Shown here piece after piece: positions 25,941 through 33,699 of a stretch of DNA of 44,858 bases. The notes under the pieces are model-generated. The model was not told the origin of the DNA. It did not search any database and saw only the letters and a list, made by a program, of their open reading frames with translations. Origin of the DNA: CAZXVW01 sp964644025 (GTDB lineage Bacteria; Acidobacteriota; Terriglobia; Bryobacterales; Bryobacteraceae); NCBI GenBank assembly GCA_964644025.1, contig CAZXVW010000007.1:1-44858 (forward strand). Direction: 5' to 3'. The position numbers were made by a program, and so were the translations under genes. The stretch's first letter is position 1. The number at the start of each line of letters is the position of its first letter.

Positions 25941-26855
25941 ATGCTCGGAGCGATTGTTCTTATCGCCATCGGCACACTGTTGGCCCTGGTGCTGGTGATC
26001 TGGTTCATTGGCGAGCGCGGCAGGCTGCTGCGAGGCTCGACCTGGCGAATGATCCGCCAGGCCGGGATGGGACTGGCGCAGTTGCACGGTTACGTCTACG
26101 GGCGCTGGACCAGGCAGTATGTGAGGTTCCTCATCCACCGCTTTTTCCCCAGCGCGCGGCCGGGGGCGCGGCAGTGGATGTCGGACCACTATCACGGCAA
26201 GGTGCTCACCCCCGAACAGGCCGAAGCCATCGTCAATTCCGAGCGCGATATCCCGTTGCGCGACCTGGAGCAAATCATTCCTTACCCCCGGGCGCGGGAC
26301 CTGGTGCTCAAAGGCCCACCTGATGTCGCCGCCTATGAGTGCGCCTGCCGCCACGCGAGAGAAAGCCCGTGCCAGCCGACCCAGGTGTGCATGGTGATCG
26401 GGCAGCCGTTCGTCGATTTCATCCTGGAGCATCACCCCCGCGCGAGCCGGCGCCTCAGCCGGGAGGAAGCGCTCGAATTGCTGCGGGCCGAACATGAGCG
26501 GGGGCACTTGCATTCAGCCTGGTTCAAGGACGCGCTGATGGATCGCTTCTATGCCATCTGCAATTGCTGCAAGTGTTGCTGCGGCGGCATCGAAGCCATG
26601 ACGAAGTACGGCGTGGCCATGATGGCGGCCTCCGGCTACGTGGCCGAGATCGATGAGGAGCTTTGCGACGCCTGCGAAGCCTGTATCGAGATCTGTCCTT
26701 TCGACGCGATCGGCCGCCAGAACGGCGGTATCCGGAGAGACTGGGCAAAATGCATGGGCTGCGGCGTGTGCCTGGATCAGTGCCCCCGTGAAGCCATATC
26801 CCTGGTGCGGGACGAGAAGAAAGGGATTCCGCTCGACGTCCGCGCGATGGTGTAA
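25941..26855 (+). CDS. Membrane-anchored cysteine-rich iron-sulfur protein, two ferredoxin-type clusters plus extra Cys motifs
   Basis: The protein has 304 residues. One N-terminal membrane helix (about 2-23) is followed by a basic region and then eighteen cysteines in three groups. Group one is C134, C136, C144 and C150. Group two is the dense set C207, C209, C210, C212, C213 and C214 in CNCCKCCCGG. Group three is a standard dicluster ferredoxin domain, C242/245/248/252 and C271/274/277/281. The last eight bind two [4Fe-4S] clusters; what the other ten bind is unknown. It is probably an electron carrier or cluster-bearing adaptor at the membrane. It has its own good promoter and Shine-Dalgarno site. 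A redox enzyme (molybdo type) is encoded 1.1 kb away on the other strand. Confidence 0.85.
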   Translation: MLGAIVLIAIGTLLALVLVIWFIGERGRLLRGSTWRMIRQAGMGLAQLHGYVYGRWTRQYVRFLIHRFFPSARPGARQWMSDHYHGKVLTPEQAEAIVNSERDIPLRDLEQIIPYPRARDLVLKGPPDVAAYECACRHARESPCQPTQVCMVIGQPFVDFILEHHPRASRRLSREEALELLRAEHERGHLHSAWFKDALMDRFYAICNCCKCCCGGIEAMTKYGVAMMAASGYVAEIDEELCDACEACIEICPFDAIGRQNGGIRRDWAKCMGCGVCLDQCPREAISLVRDEKKGIPLDVRAMV

Positions 26856-26930
26856 CATCGGCGGGTGGGACCATCAGGAGGCAATCCACCACGGAAGCGT
26901 TGTGCCCGGCCGCCAGGCGCGGATTTCACG

Positions 26931-26936
26931 TATAAT
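26931..26936 (+). promoter_or_regulatory. -10 element upstream of the alpha/beta hydrolase gene
   Basis: A perfect TATAAT lies 50 bases before the ATG at 26987. No convincing -35 stands at 16-18 bases. The leader of about 44 bases contains only a weak AGG-type ribosome-binding site. Confidence 0.4.
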
Positions 26937-26986
26937 GTCCACCGCGGGCGGTTGAGAAACGGCAACTCGGAAAGCAGGCAGCCTGT

Positions 26987-27868
26987 ATGAACCTGACAAC
27001 ACAGTTACTCTTTCTGCTGACCGGGCTGGGATGGCTGGCCGCGGCCCGCGGTTCCTCCGAGCCACCGGCCCGGTGGAGACGTGGCCGGACGCTCTCGGCC
27101 GACGGCGTGCCGATTCACTTCGAGACCGCCGGTGACGGATCCCCGGCGCTCGTGTTCGTGCACGGCTGGTGTTGCGACCGGAGTTACTGGAACCGGCAGC
27201 GCGACCGGTTCACCCCCGGCCACCGGGTCGTGCTGGTTGACCTTGCCGGACACGGCGACTCCGGCCGGAACCGCCAGCGATGGACCATGGCGGCCTTCGG
27301 CGAAGACGTGGCGGCCGTGGTCCGGGAGCTGGATCTCGATCGCGTCGTGCTGGTTGGCCACTCGATGGGCGGGCCGGTCATCGTGGAGGCGGCCAGCCGG
27401 CTCTCCGGACGGGTCGCCGCCCTGGTCGCGGTCGACTCCCTGCAGAATCTCGACCGGGTGATGACGCCCGGGGAAATCGACAACCTGCTCGGGCCGGCCG
27501 AAGAAAACCCCGCGGCGGCGATCCAGAAACTGGTCCGGAAGGCGCTGTTCCTGCCGGATTCGGACCCGGCTCTGGTCGACCAGGTCGCCAACGACATGTC
27601 AGCGGCCCCGCCCGAGGTAGCCATCCCCGCCATGAGGGAGCTTCTCGGCTGGGACGGCGCGGCGCTGGTGGACGAAATTGACGCGCCGAAGTGGGCGATC
27701 AACTCCGACTACCGCCCCACCGACACGGAAGCGGCTGCCCGGCATGGACTGAAGGTGGTGCTCATGTCAGGCGTCGCCCACTTCGTCATGATGGAGGACC
27801 CGGATACCTTCAACCGCCTCCTGGCCGGGATCGTGCGGGAGGCCGGGAAAGCAGCCGGGACCGAGTAG
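26987..27868 (+). CDS. Secreted alpha/beta-hydrolase
   Basis: This protein of 293 residues starts with a hydrophobic N-terminus (LLFLLTGLGWLAAARG) that is probably a signal peptide. The hydrolase fold begins near residue 35. HGW at 59-61 forms the oxyanion region, the nucleophile is S126 in GHSMGG, and the base is H265 in GVAHFVMMEDP; the acid is probably D241. The likely activity is esterase, lactonase or similar; the substrate cannot be read. It is monocistronic, with its own -10 box and the convergent molybdoenzyme genes behind it. No lid domain or known specificity motif was recognised. Confidence 0.85.
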   Translation: MNLTTQLLFLLTGLGWLAAARGSSEPPARWRRGRTLSADGVPIHFETAGDGSPALVFVHGWCCDRSYWNRQRDRFTPGHRVVLVDLAGHGDSGRNRQRWTMAAFGEDVAAVVRELDLDRVVLVGHSMGGPVIVEAASRLSGRVAALVAVDSLQNLDRVMTPGEIDNLLGPAEENPAAAIQKLVRKALFLPDSDPALVDQVANDMSAAPPEVAIPAMRELLGWDGAALVDEIDAPKWAINSDYRPTDTEAAARHGLKVVLMSGVAHFVMMEDPDTFNRLLAGIVREAGKAAGTE

Positions 27869-27925
27869 GATCACCGCCCGGGCCAGGATCCCAGCCATCG
27901 GAGCGCCCCGGAGAGCGAAACTGAA

Positions 27926-28765
27926 CTACAGCCAGATTGTTCCCAGGTTCACGCTCGTTTTCAGATCGACGGCGAGCGTCTTTGTCTCATGGCCCGGCCA
28001 ACTGATCTCGACGGTATAGCTGCCGCTGTTTTCCTCCAAATTATCGAACTTGAAATCACCGTAATTGTCGGTGACGGTCGCGGCGATGTTGCTCGAGCCC
28101 TGGCGTAAGGTCACCCTGGCGCCCTCGACGCAATCCGTTACGCCGTTAACCTCCCGAGCGACGCTTCCGCCAATGAAGCAGCGGGCGAACCGGTAGAGGT
28201 TCTTATAGTAGACGCGCGGCTGTGTCCCGTACTCCGGATGCAGCAGCTCCAGCTTCTCCGAGGCGGCGATCCGTTGCATGTCGCCGTCTTCGACACGAAG
28301 GAACCGCAGCGCCCCGGTAGGGCACGCCTGAACGCAGCGGGGCTCCTTCCATCCGTCATCCAGGAGGTGGGCGCAGAAGGTGCATTTCTGGGGTACCTGG
28401 AGTTCCTCGTTCCACCAGACGGCGCCATAGGGACAGGAAGCAACGATGGCCTTCTGCCCTTTGGCCTTCACCGGATCAATAATGACAATGCCGTCCTCCC
28501 GCTGGTAAACCGCCCCGCCGGTAGCTGCTTTGAGGCAGGCTGCGTCATCGCAGTGCATGCACGGCGTGGGCCGGTAGGCGACGTCGATCAGCGGGTATTG
28601 GCCCCGCTCCTTACGCATGATGTTCATCCACCGGTGCCCGTGCCGGGGCTGAGCGGCCGAGTAAGGCGGAAAATCGTTGCCGGCGTGTTCGTCCTTGCAG
28701 GCCAGAAAACAGTCGTTGCAGTCCTCGCACCTGGCCACGTCAATGATCAGAAACGCCCTCTTCAT
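27926..28765 (-). CDS. Iron-sulfur beta subunit of a pyrogallol-transhydroxylase-like molybdoenzyme
   Basis: The subunit has 279 residues. Cysteines 13/16/19/23, 69/72/77, 111 and 128/131/144/148 total twelve, enough for three [4Fe-4S] clusters. Compared with four-cluster DmsB-type subunits it lacks the last Cys of group II (A81) and the first three of group III. These are exactly the ligands of one cluster, so that cluster is absent. Residues about 205-279 form an extra Cna-B/transthyretin-like beta domain (ARVTLRQG, TVTDNYGDFKF). Three clusters and this C-terminal domain are known from pyrogallol-phloroglucinol transhydroxylase of Pelobacter. I chose ATG 28765, which overlaps the alpha-subunit stop (ATGA, 28762-28765). 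The partner gene upstream is truncated, so the complex may not be functional as assembled here. Confidence 0.85.
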   Translation of the reverse strand: MKRAFLIIDVARCEDCNDCFLACKDEHAGNDFPPYSAAQPRHGHRWMNIMRKERGQYPLIDVAYRPTPCMHCDDAACLKAATGGAVYQREDGIVIIDPVKAKGQKAIVASCPYGAVWWNEELQVPQKCTFCAHLLDDGWKEPRCVQACPTGALRFLRVEDGDMQRIAASEKLELLHPEYGTQPRVYYKNLYRFARCFIGGSVAREVNGVTDCVEGARVTLRQGSSNIAATVTDNYGDFKFDNLEENSGSYTVEISWPGHETKTLAVDLKTSVNLGTIWL

Positions 28766-29442
28766 CGCCCCACCCCCTCGGGGTTCCACTTCTCGACCTG
28801 GACCAGGCAGGAGTTGGCGGCGGTCGAATGGGACCGTTTCACAATGGGCCGGCTCGGGGTCAAGATGTTGATGCAGCCGCCGCGGTCCGGCGAATGGCCC
28901 GGCTCACCGATAGGATCATAAGTTGCGCTGGCCTGGTAGGAATGCACTGTTCCCGGTGGCACGCGTTCGGTCACCTGGGCCGCGCAGATGACCGCGCCCC
29001 GGTCGTTGAATACCTTCACCAGGTCGTGCATGCGAATTCCTCGCGCCTCGGCGTCCTTCGAGTTGATTCTCACGATCCAGTAGTAATAGCCGTCCACCAG
29101 CACCCGGTGGTCCTTGATGTCGTTCACAAAGCTGTCTTTTCCGTCCCCCATGGTGTGAAAGCTGTGCCGGACGTGGGGAGAGATCAGGTGCAAGGGATAA
29201 CGCTCATAGAGTTCTCTGCTGTGGTGCCCCTCCCAGGATTCGATGTAGCGGCCCATGGGCGGGCGCTCCGGATCGCCGGGGTCAAAGCGGTTGAGACTGG
29301 AGCTGACGAACTCTATCTTGCCCGATTGCGTTTGCAGCCCCATCCCGTAGTCGCCGGCATAGTCTCCGGGCAAGGGAGCCATTTCCGGCGTGTCTTTCCT
29401 CCTGCCTTCGGCAAACCATCTGTAAGAGCACGGCGGGCGCAA
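28762..29442 (-). pseudogene. C-terminal fragment of the molybdopterin alpha subunit (transhydroxylase-like)
   Basis: Only about 226 residues of a protein that normally exceeds 850 remain. Visible parts are RWFAEGR and SGKIEFVSSSLNRF, then the molybdopterin dinucleotide-binding domain with LISPHVRHSFHTMGDGK, NDIKDHRVLVDGYYYWI and VFNDRGAVICAA, ending SHSTAANSCLVQVEKW. This pattern matches pyrogallol transhydroxylase-type large subunits. The frame has a TTG at 29442 but no real start, and a stop lies upstream near 29480. No minus-strand frame further upstream continues the protein. The catalytic N-terminal domains and the cofactor-coordinating residue are therefore missing. It is coupled to the beta gene by a 4-base overlap. 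Its 5' end abuts a truncated SDR gene on the other strand. Confidence 0.85.
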
Positions 29443-29468
29443 CTTCTCCGGGGGCGGCGGGCTTCGGC
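29425..29468. other. Junction between two 5'-truncated, divergent genes
   Basis: Alpha-subunit homology (minus) is still clear at 29424, and SDR homology (plus) is clear from about 29469. Between them lie roughly 44 GC-rich bases that fit neither gene well. Both genes lack their 5' halves here, with no N run and no transposon end visible. This is a breakpoint, either a genomic deletion or an assembly misjoin. Confidence 0.75.
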
Positions 29469-29891
29469 GTGGTTCGCGTCACCCGGGCGTTCCTGCCCGC
29501 CATGATCGAGAACCGGCAAGGACGCATCATCAACATGGCCTCCATTGCCGGCAAGTGGGGCTCGCTATGGCAGAGCGCTTACAACGCATCCAAGCACGCT
29601 GTGGTCGGCATCACCAGGTGTCTGGCGGCGGAGACCGGCTCGGCTGGCGTTCGCGTCAATGCCATTTGCCCGGGCTTCGTCAAAACCGACCTCGTCTCGC
29701 CGAAGGAGCTGGCCGAGGTCTACCGGATCCGGGAAGAGGATTTCTGGGACATGGTCAACTCCCGGGCGCCCATCGGTCGCACGGTGCGGCCCGATGAAAT
29801 CGCCGAGCTGGCCGTCTACCTGGCCTCGCCCCTGGCTGACGGCATGACCGGCCAGGCGCTCACGCTGGCCGGCGGCGCCATCTTTGTTTGA
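29460..29891 (+). pseudogene. C-terminal fragment of a short-chain dehydrogenase/reductase
   Basis: About 140 residues remain of a protein that normally has about 250. The catalytic part is intact: S in IINMASIAGKWG, then YNASK with the Tyr-x3-Lys pair, and VRVNAICPGFVKTDL, ending with TGQALTLAGGAIFV. This is the classical 3-oxoacyl reductase/3-hydroxyacyl dehydrogenase type. The Rossmann glycine motif and NNAG region are missing, so it cannot bind NAD(P)H as it stands. The GTG at 29469 is not a credible start. In anaerobic phloroglucinol breakdown an SDR (phloroglucinol reductase) follows transhydroxylase, so a related role for the full gene is possible but unproven. Confidence 0.8.
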
Positions 29892-30157
29892 AAACGCACT
29901 GCGATAGGACAACCGGCATTCCGCGCGCGCTGCGCTCTGTGCAACGGGCCAGGAAGGTGGGCCGTGGCGTGACATCTATCTCAGCGCCGCCTGCTGCTCT
30001 GCGGACCGGCCCGGGCAAGGCGGTTCCGAAAAGGCACAATCGAGTCTGAGCCGCCGCAGGGCTCAGAAAACCAGAAGCGGTCACGGCCCGGTTGCGCTCG
30101 GGCGCGGCGGCGCGGTACTTCTTCGATGACGACTCTGCTCGCGGCTAGGAGGATTCG

Positions 30158-31690
30158 ATGGCATCCATAACCAGACGAGGTTTTCTGCAAGCGGGCGGCG
30201 CGGGCGCCGCGGCGGCCGCCTCTGCCACCCCGCGCCCCAATGTGCTTTTCATCATGAGCGACCAGTTCCGCTTCGATTGCCTGGGCGCCAACGGCAACCC
30301 CATCGTCAAGACCCCGAACCTGGACCGGCTCGCCGCGCGCTCGGCTAACTTCACCAGCGCCTTCGTGCAGGCGCCGGTCTGCGTGCCCTCGCGCATCAGC
30401 TACCTGACCGGACGCTACCCGCACTCTCACAAGAACCGCGTCAACTACACCCCGTACCGGCAGCCCGAACCGAAGATCCAGAAGATCCTCCAGCAGGCCG
30501 GCTACCGGACCGGCTCGGTGGGCAAGCTGCACTTTTATCCGCCCACCGCCGCTCACGCCCGGGAGACCGGCTTCGACCAGGTCCTCCTTGACGACGGCGT
30601 CCGCAGCACGGACCCATACTCCGACTACGTGAAGTGGCGGAACCAGCACGATCCGAACGCTCGCGTTCACTACCAGCAAACCGTCAAGAACCCCGCGCCC
30701 GGAGAAAACCCGTACCGGGCCGTGATCGGCAAGGAATACACACCGACCGCCTGGACGGGCCGGGAGACGCGCCGGATGCTGCGGGAATTTGCCTCCTCCT
30801 CAAAACCGTTCTTCCTGTTTTCCTCGTTTTTCAAACCGCACTCGCCTCATACGGTCCCCGTCCCGTACGACTCGATGTACAACGACGTGGAAATCCCGCT
30901 GCCAAAAAAGATTGACCTGGATTACATCCACAGTCTTCCCTTACCCGTTCAGAAGATGATCCTGCGGTTTACGCCACGCTATGACACGGACCGCGAAAGG
31001 CTGCAATGGATCTACCGGAGCTACTACGCGGGCGTCTCCATGGTGGATGAGGAAGTGGGCGGAATCCTGAACGAGCTGGAGCGCTCGGGCAAGGCGGACA
31101 ACACGATCGTGCTGTTCGTCGCCGATCATGGCGACCAGTTGCTCGAGCACGGACTGTTCGGCAAGAACGTTTTCTTCGAATCCTCGATTCACGTGCCGTT
31201 TCTGGTCTCGTGGCCAGGAAGAATCCGGCCCGGCCGCTATACGGAGCTGATCGAAACCGTGGACGTGCTGCCGTCGATCCTGGAACTCTGCGGCCTGAAG
31301 GTTCCGGAAACCGCGCAGGGCCGGAGCTTCGCGCCGCTGGCGGCCGGCGGCCGCGGCGCTTATTCGGCCCGCGAGACGCTCTTCTCGGAGAACATAATCC
31401 CGGAAGTGATCACGCACGGAGACGAAGGTTACTTCTTCGTTCCGGGCGAAGGCGTCGGCGGCATCCGGCACCCGGACGCCAAGATGGTACGCACGAAACG
31501 CTGGAAGCTCACGCACTACCCCGGACACGGCGGCGAGCTGTACGATGTCCAGAACGATCCCGGCGAATTCCGGAATCTGTATCATGATCCCGGTCACCAG
31601 AACATCGTCCGCGAATTGAAAGCCGCCATCCTGGACTGGCTCATCACCGCGGACGAAAACGACCAGATCGCCCGCCGCTGGCTGGTGTAG
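30158..31690 (+). CDS. Sulfatase (S1 family), Tat-exported
   Basis: This sulfatase has 510 residues. The N-terminus TRRGFLQAGG with an Ala-rich core is a Tat signal. D35-Q36 in FIMSDQFRFD are metal ligands, and C75 in CVPSR, followed by YLTGRYP, is the formylglycine cysteine. VGKLHFYPP and VADHGDQLLEHG complete the active site. AGGAGG lies 5 bases before the ATG, an excellent site that decides the start. The 266 bases upstream, back to the SDR fragment, hold no gene and no strong promoter. A GH10 gene follows after 47 bases and a further sulfatase after that, so the three probably degrade one sulfated substrate. Confidence 0.93.
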   Translation: MASITRRGFLQAGGAGAAAAASATPRPNVLFIMSDQFRFDCLGANGNPIVKTPNLDRLAARSANFTSAFVQAPVCVPSRISYLTGRYPHSHKNRVNYTPYRQPEPKIQKILQQAGYRTGSVGKLHFYPPTAAHARETGFDQVLLDDGVRSTDPYSDYVKWRNQHDPNARVHYQQTVKNPAPGENPYRAVIGKEYTPTAWTGRETRRMLREFASSSKPFFLFSSFFKPHSPHTVPVPYDSMYNDVEIPLPKKIDLDYIHSLPLPVQKMILRFTPRYDTDRERLQWIYRSYYAGVSMVDEEVGGILNELERSGKADNTIVLFVADHGDQLLEHGLFGKNVFFESSIHVPFLVSWPGRIRPGRYTELIETVDVLPSILELCGLKVPETAQGRSFAPLAAGGRGAYSARETLFSENIIPEVITHGDEGYFFVPGEGVGGIRHPDAKMVRTKRWKLTHYPGHGGELYDVQNDPGEFRNLYHDPGHQNIVRELKAAILDWLITADENDQIARRWLV

Positions 31691-31697
31691 CGGCCGG

Positions 31698-31715
31698 CTG
31701 GCGGAAAAGCTCAAA
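31698..31715 (+). repeat. Possible short dispersed intergenic repeat, copy C (partial)
   Basis: This 18-base segment just after the sulfatase stop matches 2251-2268 at 16 positions. It is too short to be sure of common origin. Confidence 0.18.
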
Positions 31716-31737
31716 ACGGGATAGAACAGGTGATTCT

Positions 31738-33615
31738 ATGAAAAACATTCCAGGCCAAGCCGGCGCTCTGGCTGGCTCTTGTTGCGGCTGGTCCGGTCTC
31801 AACCGCGTGCTGATCGTACTGGCCCTGCTGATGCCCGTTCACTGCGCGGCTGCCGACCGGGTGAGCGACGCACTGAGCCGCTTGCCACAACCCGCGGCGA
31901 AGCTCTTGGATGAGGACGCCGTTACCCGCATGCAGCCCTTCGGCAAGAACAAGGACCTTCTCAAGACGCGCCTCGTCGATGTCCGCGGCATGCCGTTCCG
32001 CCGGGCGCTCCAGATCGAAACCACCGGCACGGCGAAGTACTATACCGACGTGAGCCTGGCAGCCAAACTCAGCGCTCCGATACGGAAGGGTGACGTCATT
32101 TTCCTGTCGCTTTACATGAAGTGCCCGGAGAACCGCAACGACATCGGCAAGGGCATCCTCGGGGTCTCCGTGGGCTCGTACGCCGGCGGCTACACATTGC
32201 GAGACGAATTCACCGCCAGTGAGCAATGGGTGCGCCGGTACGCGCGAGGCGAGGCCATGGCGGATTCGCCGCCTGGAAAGGCGGTGCTCCGTCTCGTGGC
32301 CGGTTATCGGCCCCAGAAGGTGCTCATCGGGGGAATCGAGCTGCTCAACTACGGCCGGAAAATCAAGCTGGAAGCGCTGCCGGTGATCCCAGCCACCTAC
32401 GAGGGAATCGAACCTGATGCGCCGTGGCGCCGGGCTGCGCAGGAGCGGATCGAGAAGTACCGGAAGTCCGGCATCACCGTCAAGGTCACCGGCGCGGCCG
32501 GCAAGCCGGTGCAAGGCGCAACGGTCACGGTTTCGCTGAAGAACCACGCCTTCGGTTTCGGCGGGCCTTACCCGGCCAGGCTCCAGGCCGACCGGAGCTT
32601 CCGAAACGAGCTGCCGATTTTCCAGAAATACTTCAAGGAGTTCTTCAACAAAGCCGTGATCCCGAACGCGCTGAAATGGAAGCAGTACGACGAAGTCAAG
32701 AAGAAGTGGGCCGAGGAGGCTTATGCGTGGTTGTCGGCCAACCACATTCCGGTGCGCGGGCACAACGTGATCTGGCCGGGCTGGAATTTCCTGCCCCGTT
32801 TCCTCCGGCAGTATGAGAATGATCGCGCCAGGATTCGCCGGCTGACGATGGAACGGATCGATCATGTCATGGGGGATTGGAAGGGAAGACTCGCCGAATG
32901 GGATGTGACCAACGAGTGCTGGCGCCAGGATGACCTGATGAAGATCTGCGGCTGGGACATCGTGCCCGAGTGGTTCCGGCGTGCCCGCCAGGCGGACCCG
33001 GGCGCCAGGCTCTACTACAACGACGCCAACACGCTGGCCAACAATCAGCCGGGCCACCGGGACCACTATTTCCGCACCATCCAGTGGCTGCTCGAACAAG
33101 GCGCGCCGGTCGACGGCATGGGATTCCAGTGCCACACCCACACACTGGTTCCGCCGGAGGTGATCTACCAGCGCATTGAGCGCTTCGCCACGCTGGGACC
33201 GGAAATCGAGATCACGGAATTTGACATCCAGGCGCCGAACATTTCCGGCGAGGTCATGGCGCAATATACGCGCGATTTCATGACCATTGTCTTCAGCCAT
33301 CCCAAGACCGTCGGCATCATCACCTGGATCGCGGGGAACCCGCTACGGGAAGCGCGCTCGGAACCGCTCAAGGCCCAGGCCGCCTTTTTCCACCGGGACT
33401 GGACCATCAAGCCGAACGGCCAGGCTTGGCTGGACATGAAGACGAGGATCTGGAACACGAACGTAACCGGCAAAACCGGCGCTGCGGGAACGTTCACCAC
33501 CCGGGGCTTCCACGGCGACTACGACATCACTGTCAGCAAGGACGCGGTGACGCGCCGGGTAACCGCCACCCTCGGCAAAGGCGGCAAGACCGTGGAGGTG
33601 ACGCTGCAGCGTTGA
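31738..33615 (+). CDS. GH10 family glycoside hydrolase (xylanase-like) with N-terminal beta domain
   Basis: This secreted protein of 625 residues has an internal hydrophobic signal (about 22-37). Residues about 60-215 form a carbohydrate-binding-like beta domain. A short linker domain, GITVKVTGAAGKPVQGATV, precedes the barrel, as in many GH10 proteins of Verrucomicrobia and Planctomycetes. The GH10 barrel runs from about 268 to 560. The acid/base is E393 in EWDVTNECW and the nucleophile is E494 in EITEFDIQ. A further small beta domain ends the protein. It should cleave beta-1,4-xylan or a related beta-glycan; the substrate is not certain. AGGTG lies 6 bases before the ATG. Flanking sulfatases suggest a sulfated glycan. 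Confidence 0.92.
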   Translation: MKNIPGQAGALAGSCCGWSGLNRVLIVLALLMPVHCAAADRVSDALSRLPQPAAKLLDEDAVTRMQPFGKNKDLLKTRLVDVRGMPFRRALQIETTGTAKYYTDVSLAAKLSAPIRKGDVIFLSLYMKCPENRNDIGKGILGVSVGSYAGGYTLRDEFTASEQWVRRYARGEAMADSPPGKAVLRLVAGYRPQKVLIGGIELLNYGRKIKLEALPVIPATYEGIEPDAPWRRAAQERIEKYRKSGITVKVTGAAGKPVQGATVTVSLKNHAFGFGGPYPARLQADRSFRNELPIFQKYFKEFFNKAVIPNALKWKQYDEVKKKWAEEAYAWLSANHIPVRGHNVIWPGWNFLPRFLRQYENDRARIRRLTMERIDHVMGDWKGRLAEWDVTNECWRQDDLMKICGWDIVPEWFRRARQADPGARLYYNDANTLANNQPGHRDHYFRTIQWLLEQGAPVDGMGFQCHTHTLVPPEVIYQRIERFATLGPEIEITEFDIQAPNISGEVMAQYTRDFMTIVFSHPKTVGIITWIAGNPLREARSEPLKAQAAFFHRDWTIKPNGQAWLDMKTRIWNTNVTGKTGAAGTFTTRGFHGDYDITVSKDAVTRRVTATLGKGGKTVEVTLQR

Positions 33616-33699
33616 GGACGCCGTCCGGAGCGTGGGTGGCGGCCGGCCGCCCCGGCGGTGTAATGTACTGTAAAGAATCAGTTCATAGAGGAACCAGTC

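Noticed and set aside
29469..29471. GTG as a genuine start of a short SDR
   Set aside because: The resulting protein lacks the whole nucleotide-binding half, so it is a fragment, not a short gene.
31711..33300. Minus-strand open frame of 529 codons
   Set aside because: It is antisense to the GH10 gene and shows no motif of its own.
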